A stretch of 7,975 nt of DNA from Pseudomonadota bacterium. GTDB lineage: Bacteria > Myxococcota > UBA9042 > PHBI01. Below the pieces are notes generated by a model. That model was not told where the DNA came from, did not search any database, and saw nothing but the letters and a program-made list of their open reading frames with translations. Location of the stretch: positions 1 to 7,975 of the forward strand of contig SXIE01000323.1 of assembly GCA_005772945.1 (NCBI GenBank), in the 5' to 3' direction. Shown in pieces: positions 5,088-7,975 of this stretch; the stretch's first letter is position 1; each line of letters begins with the position of its first letter. The position numbers and the translations under genes were made by a program.

Positions 5088-7400
5088 ATGACCGTCGAGC
5101 GTTCGCGTCATCCGATGTCCATACCCGTGTGGGTCGCGATCGTCGGAGGTACCGCCCTTCTCGCGGCATGCTCCGACGCGCCTGCGGAGCCTGCCGCCGG
5201 ACCCACGCCCGGCTCCGCCAACGCACCGGCGACGCCGCGCGCCCCGACCGACGAGCCCGCGATGACGCCCGTCGGCGGCTTCTATAAGGATGACCTCACG
5301 TTCATCCCGAACCCGCACCTCGTGCCCGCCTACAAGACGCCGCGCCCCTACGCTCTCAAGGCGGACGGCCCGGCGGACGTGCGCGCCTCCGACCCGCAGT
5401 ACTACGCGATCACCGAGCCGCCCGCGAACATCGCCAAGATCCGCCCGATGGTCGAGTGGGAGCCGATGAAGGCCATCGTCATGGGCTTTCCGTCCGACAT
5501 GCTCTTCGACACGAACGCGACGCAGAGCATCGTGTCGATCGCCAAGCACGCCAGCGCGGTCGGCGAGGTCTGGATCCTCGTCAACAGCGCGAATGGGCAG
5601 ACGAGCTTGCGAGTGAAGCTGCAGCAGGCCGGCGTCGCACAGGACGTCATCGACACGAAGATCAAGTTCCTGCGGGCCTCGCTCGACAGCATCTGGTTCA
5701 TCGACTACGGCCCGGTACCGATCGTCGACACCGAGAAAAACTCGTTTGCATTCACGGACTTCCGCTATTACTACGACCGCCCGCAGGACGACGCCATCCC
5801 GACGTTTCTCGCGCGCAATCTGGTCACGGCGTTCGGCCAGGCGAACAACACGGTCGCCTATCGGATGCCGCTCACCATGGAAGGCGGGACGTTCCAGTCG
5901 ACCTCGGACGGCGTCTGCATCACGAGCTCGCGCGAGATCCAGAACCTCTGGTGCTATGCCCACGGCCAGGACGTCTGGTGCGACGACAACATCCTCTCGA
6001 TGAAGCTCGGGGAGATCGAGAAGACCCCCGAGGCCGAGGGCATGCTCGACGTCATCGCGGCGTACACGGGCTGCAAGGATCTCATTGTCACGAACAGCGT
6101 CAGCGACGATGGCACCGGGCACATCGACATGTACCTCAAGATCCTGGACGATAACCGGATCGTCGTCGGCCAGTATCTGCCGCCCTACGCGAACTACGAG
6201 GAAGAGAACGCGGCCCTGCTCGACGCCAACGTGGCGTATCTCGCCGCGTACGTGAAGCCCGACGGCACCCACTTCCAGGTGTCGCGCGTCATCATGCCGG
6301 GCCACCGCAATGGCGGTCGCGGCGTCGGCTCGATTCCGTTCACGTACATCAACTCGACGTTCTTCAACGGCCTCAATCTCTGGCCGGCCTCGTCCTTCTC
6401 AGACTGGACCGCGAGCCGCGACACGGCCCAGGCGCAGTGGGACGCCGTGCTCCCCGACTACGAGAACATCTGGATCGACACCACGAGCCTCTCGTTCGGG
6501 AGCGGCGCCATCCATTGCGTCACGCGCACGGTCCCCGACGTGGCCCCCGGCCTCTGGGTCGAGGACGGGGCCTGTGGCGGCAGCGCGTGCGTCCCGCCCA
6601 CCGGCGGCTATGACGGCGCCTGCACCCCCGATGGGAGCAACACGAACCTCTGCTGGGGGCCCGCGTGGATGTGCGAGTGCAACGACTGCACGAACGGCTG
6701 CATCGACCCCTGCCAGGGCGTCGGGTACGCGGGCTGCTGCGATGGCGGCGACGTGGTCGCGTGCGTCAACGGCGTGCTGCAGACCTTCGACTGCCAGGGC
6801 TCCGGCTGCGGCTGGAACGCGTTCCAACAATTCTACGACTGCCAGGAGTCGGGATCGGACCCGTCCGGCCAGAACCCCATCAGCTGCGGCTGCGAACCGG
6901 CCTGCGATGGCAAGCAATGCGGCGACGACGGCTGCGGCGGGACCTGCGGCGCTTGCACGGGCGAGACGTCCTGCGTGGGCGCGCAGTGCCGGCCGAACTG
7001 CGAGAGCTGCACGCCGGGCGAGCTCGGCTGCGACGGCAACGTGGCGTGGCTCTGCGAGGCGGGCCCCGACGGCTGCAACACCACGCGGCGGGTGGACTGC
7101 TCCGACAACAACGCGATGTGCGTGGCAGGCGACTGCAAGGGCATGGGGGTCGACGAGACGACGCCCGAGTCCGCCGACGACGCGGGCCCCGAGGCGCCCG
7201 CCGACGCGCAGCCCGAGACCGCCGCCGAGGCGAGCACGACGGCCGACGGGACGAGCGGCGACGCGAGCGCGGGCGTCGACACCCGGCTTCACGCGGGTGG
7301 CTCGCACCAAGGCTGTGATGGCGGTGGCTCACCGGCCGGCGCCTTGGCGATCGCGCTCTCGTTGGGGCTCGCCGCGTGGCGACGCCGCGCGCTCCGCTGA
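5088..7400 (+). CDS. Secreted lipoprotein deiminase (agmatine/peptidylarginine deiminase family) with Cys-rich region and MYXO-CTERM-like tail
   Basis: The product is 770 residues. ATG 5088 has a strong GGGAGGA (5078-5084). An n-region with R5, R7 and H8 and a hydrophobic run end in LLAAC, a textbook lipobox (C28). Residues about 130-485 are a guanidine-modifying deiminase of the PAD_porph type: WFIDYGP (W203, D206), MEGGTF, GHIDMY (H345, D347), TYIN (N422) and GAIHCVT with nucleophile C477. These align in order with the D130, H236, D238, N297 and C351 set of Porphyromonas PPAD. The family converts agmatine or arginine side chains to carbamoyl or citrulline products plus ammonia; an exported form suggests peptides or proteins. 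The family WxRD motif has Ile in place of Arg (I205). Residues 496-683 hold about 32 Cys, including CGDDGCGGTCGAC. An acidic/Thr/Ala linker leads to C743, a hydrophobic helix and WRRR near the C-terminus. The open frame extends upstream to 4845 but through the tRNA; rejected. Confidence 0.88.
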   Translation: MTVERSRHPMSIPVWVAIVGGTALLAACSDAPAEPAAGPTPGSANAPATPRAPTDEPAMTPVGGFYKDDLTFIPNPHLVPAYKTPRPYALKADGPADVRASDPQYYAITEPPANIAKIRPMVEWEPMKAIVMGFPSDMLFDTNATQSIVSIAKHASAVGEVWILVNSANGQTSLRVKLQQAGVAQDVIDTKIKFLRASLDSIWFIDYGPVPIVDTEKNSFAFTDFRYYYDRPQDDAIPTFLARNLVTAFGQANNTVAYRMPLTMEGGTFQSTSDGVCITSSREIQNLWCYAHGQDVWCDDNILSMKLGEIEKTPEAEGMLDVIAAYTGCKDLIVTNSVSDDGTGHIDMYLKILDDNRIVVGQYLPPYANYEEENAALLDANVAYLAAYVKPDGTHFQVSRVIMPGHRNGGRGVGSIPFTYINSTFFNGLNLWPASSFSDWTASRDTAQAQWDAVLPDYENIWIDTTSLSFGSGAIHCVTRTVPDVAPGLWVEDGACGGSACVPPTGGYDGACTPDGSNTNLCWGPAWMCECNDCTNGCIDPCQGVGYAGCCDGGDVVACVNGVLQTFDCQGSGCGWNAFQQFYDCQESGSDPSGQNPISCGCEPACDGKQCGDDGCGGTCGACTGETSCVGAQCRPNCESCTPGELGCDGNVAWLCEAGPDGCNTTRRVDCSDNNAMCVAGDCKGMGVDETTPESADDAGPEAPADAQPETAAEASTTADGTSGDASAGVDTRLHAGGSHQGCDGGGSPAGALAIALSLGLAAWRRRALR

Positions 7401-7450
7401 GCCCCTGCAACGGCCGGTGGGCATAGAGCGCGGCTCTGCGGGCTTCCGTG

Positions 7451-7532
7451 CCGCGCGCCCACGAGGCGCTGGGCGCCTCTCCGCGGGTCGCGGCGGCGCA
7501 GAAAGCACGCCCTGCGCCTTGTGGGCGCGCGG
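7451..7532. repeat. Nested inverted repeats forming a predicted three-way junction
   Basis: A 12-bp perfect outer stem, CCGCGCGCCCAC (7451-7462) with GTGGGCGCGCGG (7521-7532), encloses two perfect 7-bp hairpins: GAGGCGC-TGG-GCGCCTC (7463-7479), abutting the outer stem, and GGCGCAG (7495-7501) with CTGCGCC (7512-7518). It begins 50 bases after the deiminase stop and would sit in that mRNA's 3' end. No T-tract follows, so it is not a standard intrinsic terminator, but it could stop or protect the transcript. Its right arm overlaps the -35 of the next gene's candidate promoter. Confidence 0.6.
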
Positions 7533-7547
7533 TCCAGTGGCTAACCT
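7519..7547 (+). promoter_or_regulatory. Candidate sigma70-type promoter of the TonB-like gene
   Basis: TTGTGG (7519-7524), a 17-base spacer, then TAACCT (7542-7547), nine bases before GTG 7557. A start of transcription near 7554-7557 would give an almost leaderless mRNA, although GGAG (7549-7552) is also present. The TAA inside the -10 closes the reading frame upstream. Confidence 0.45.
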
Positions 7548-7556
7548 CGGAGCCGC

Positions 7557-7975
7557 GTGAGCAACCACCTGCCCGACCAGACGCGCACCCAGCGCGCCGC
7601 TATCTTCGCGGCCGTGGCGCTCTCGTACATCCCGGCGCTGCTCGGCCTCAATGAGATCGAGATGCCGGAGATCGCCTACCGGCGGGCCTGGCGCGGGAGC
7701 GACAAGCCCATCAAGGTTCAGATGCGCGAGCCCGAGGCGCCCGCACCCGCGATCCCGCCCGACGCGCAGATCGTCGAGACCCCCGACCAGCCCGAGGTCA
7801 CGCCGACGCCGGTCGCCACGAGGTTCCTGTCGAACAAGACGACGCGCACCGACCACGAGACCAAGTCGGCCGTCAGCGCCAAGGCCGCCCGGAAGGCGCC
7901 TGCCAACGTCGCCATCAACCGCCCCTCGGCGGTGCAATCCGAGAAATCCAAGAGCCCGGACCCGACCGTCACGAG
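7557..7975 (+). CDS. TonB-like membrane-anchored Pro-rich protein, C-terminus outside window
   Basis: 139 complete codons from GTG 7557, running off the right edge. GTG is chosen because an in-frame TAA (7542-7544) lies five codons upstream and GGAG (7549-7552) is four bases away. A short polar N-terminus with R10 and R13 is followed by one hydrophobic segment (about residues 14-31, ending IPALLGL), then a long Pro/Ala/Glu-rich stretch (PEAPAPAIPPDA), a layout seen in TonB and similar energy transducers spanning the periplasm. Residues 89-103 (RFLSNKTTRTDHETK) resemble a conserved segment I recall from deltaproteobacterial TonB-like proteins, but I could not verify it. The C-terminal domain that would settle the family is not in the window, so a general periplasm-spanning protein is equally possible. 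Confidence 0.6.
   Translation, partial: MSNHLPDQTRTQRAAIFAAVALSYIPALLGLNEIEMPEIAYRRAWRGSDKPIKVQMREPEAPAPAIPPDAQIVETPDQPEVTPTPVATRFLSNKTTRTDHETKSAVSAKAARKAPANVAINRPSAVQSEKSKSPDPTVT

Noticed and set aside
4908..6305. 465-codon minus-strand open frame
   Set aside because: Antisense to the deiminase catalytic domain; Arg/Asp/Val-rich composition typical of a mirror frame, no motifs.
7463..7479. Standard intrinsic terminator after the deiminase gene
   Set aside because: The 7-bp hairpin is perfect but is followed by TCCGCGGGTCGC, with no T-tract; kept only as part of the larger nested structure.
6310..7560. 416-codon plus-strand open frame, and the 303-codon minus-strand frame at 6399-7310
   Set aside because: Both overlap the Cys-rich region in other frames and have Ala/Arg-dominated composition without domain features.

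Overview
The window is strongly G+C-rich, with G or C at most third codon positions. It looks like chromosomal DNA from a deltaproteobacterium of the myxobacterial kind (Myxococcota, possibly Polyangia-like). The main reasons are a secreted protein with a C-terminal Cys / hydrophobic / Arg-Arg-Arg tail of the MYXO-CTERM type, Cys-rich repeats of the CGDDGCGG kind common in these bacteria, several lipoproteins, and a selenocysteine tRNA. No database search was possible, so the taxonomy is inference.

Layout, left to right. (1) 1-685, minus: 5' part of a secreted gluzincin-type metallopeptidase (HEVAH...E), cut by the window edge. (2) 802-3376, plus: a tight three-gene unit, beta-carbonic anhydrase, then a putative lipoprotein with an HEIAH metallopeptidase motif, then a small lipoprotein. 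Both junctions are 4-base stop/start overlaps (GTGA and ATGA), so translation is probably coupled. (3) 3384-4025, minus: a transglutaminase-like/papain-fold protein converging on that unit with a 7-base gap. (4) 4117-4638, minus: a HepT-like ribonuclease toxin with an intact R-x4-H-x-Y motif. It is preceded by only 26 codons that look like the C-terminus of its usual MNT nucleotidyltransferase partner. (5) 4803-4898, minus: tRNA-Sec (selC) with anticodon UCA, an 8-bp acceptor stem and an encoded CCA. (6) 5088-7400, plus: a large secreted deiminase of the agmatine deiminase/Porphyromonas-type peptidylarginine deiminase family, with an N-terminal lipobox, a long Cys-rich C-terminal region and a MYXO-CTERM-like tail. 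(7) 7557-7975, plus: start of a membrane-anchored, Pro-rich TonB-like protein, cut by the window edge.

The genes do not form one obvious pathway. Cell-envelope and secreted functions dominate: two HExxH proteins, two lipoproteins, an anchored deiminase and a TonB-like protein. The most unusual points are the orphan HepT-like toxin with a truncated MNT remnant next to selC, the deiminase that appears to carry signals for anchoring at both ends, a predicted three-way-junction structure between the deiminase and TonB-like genes, and a recurring promoter layout in which a TANNNT box lies 6-9 bases before the start codon, implying leaderless or nearly leaderless mRNAs.

No CRISPR array, insertion sequence or transposase was seen. 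No gene-free stretch exceeds 300 bases. The largest gaps are 4899-5087 (tRNA promoter, then the deiminase 5' region), 4639-4802 (MNT remnant, promoter, then unassigned sequence) and 7401-7556 (hairpins, then a promoter).
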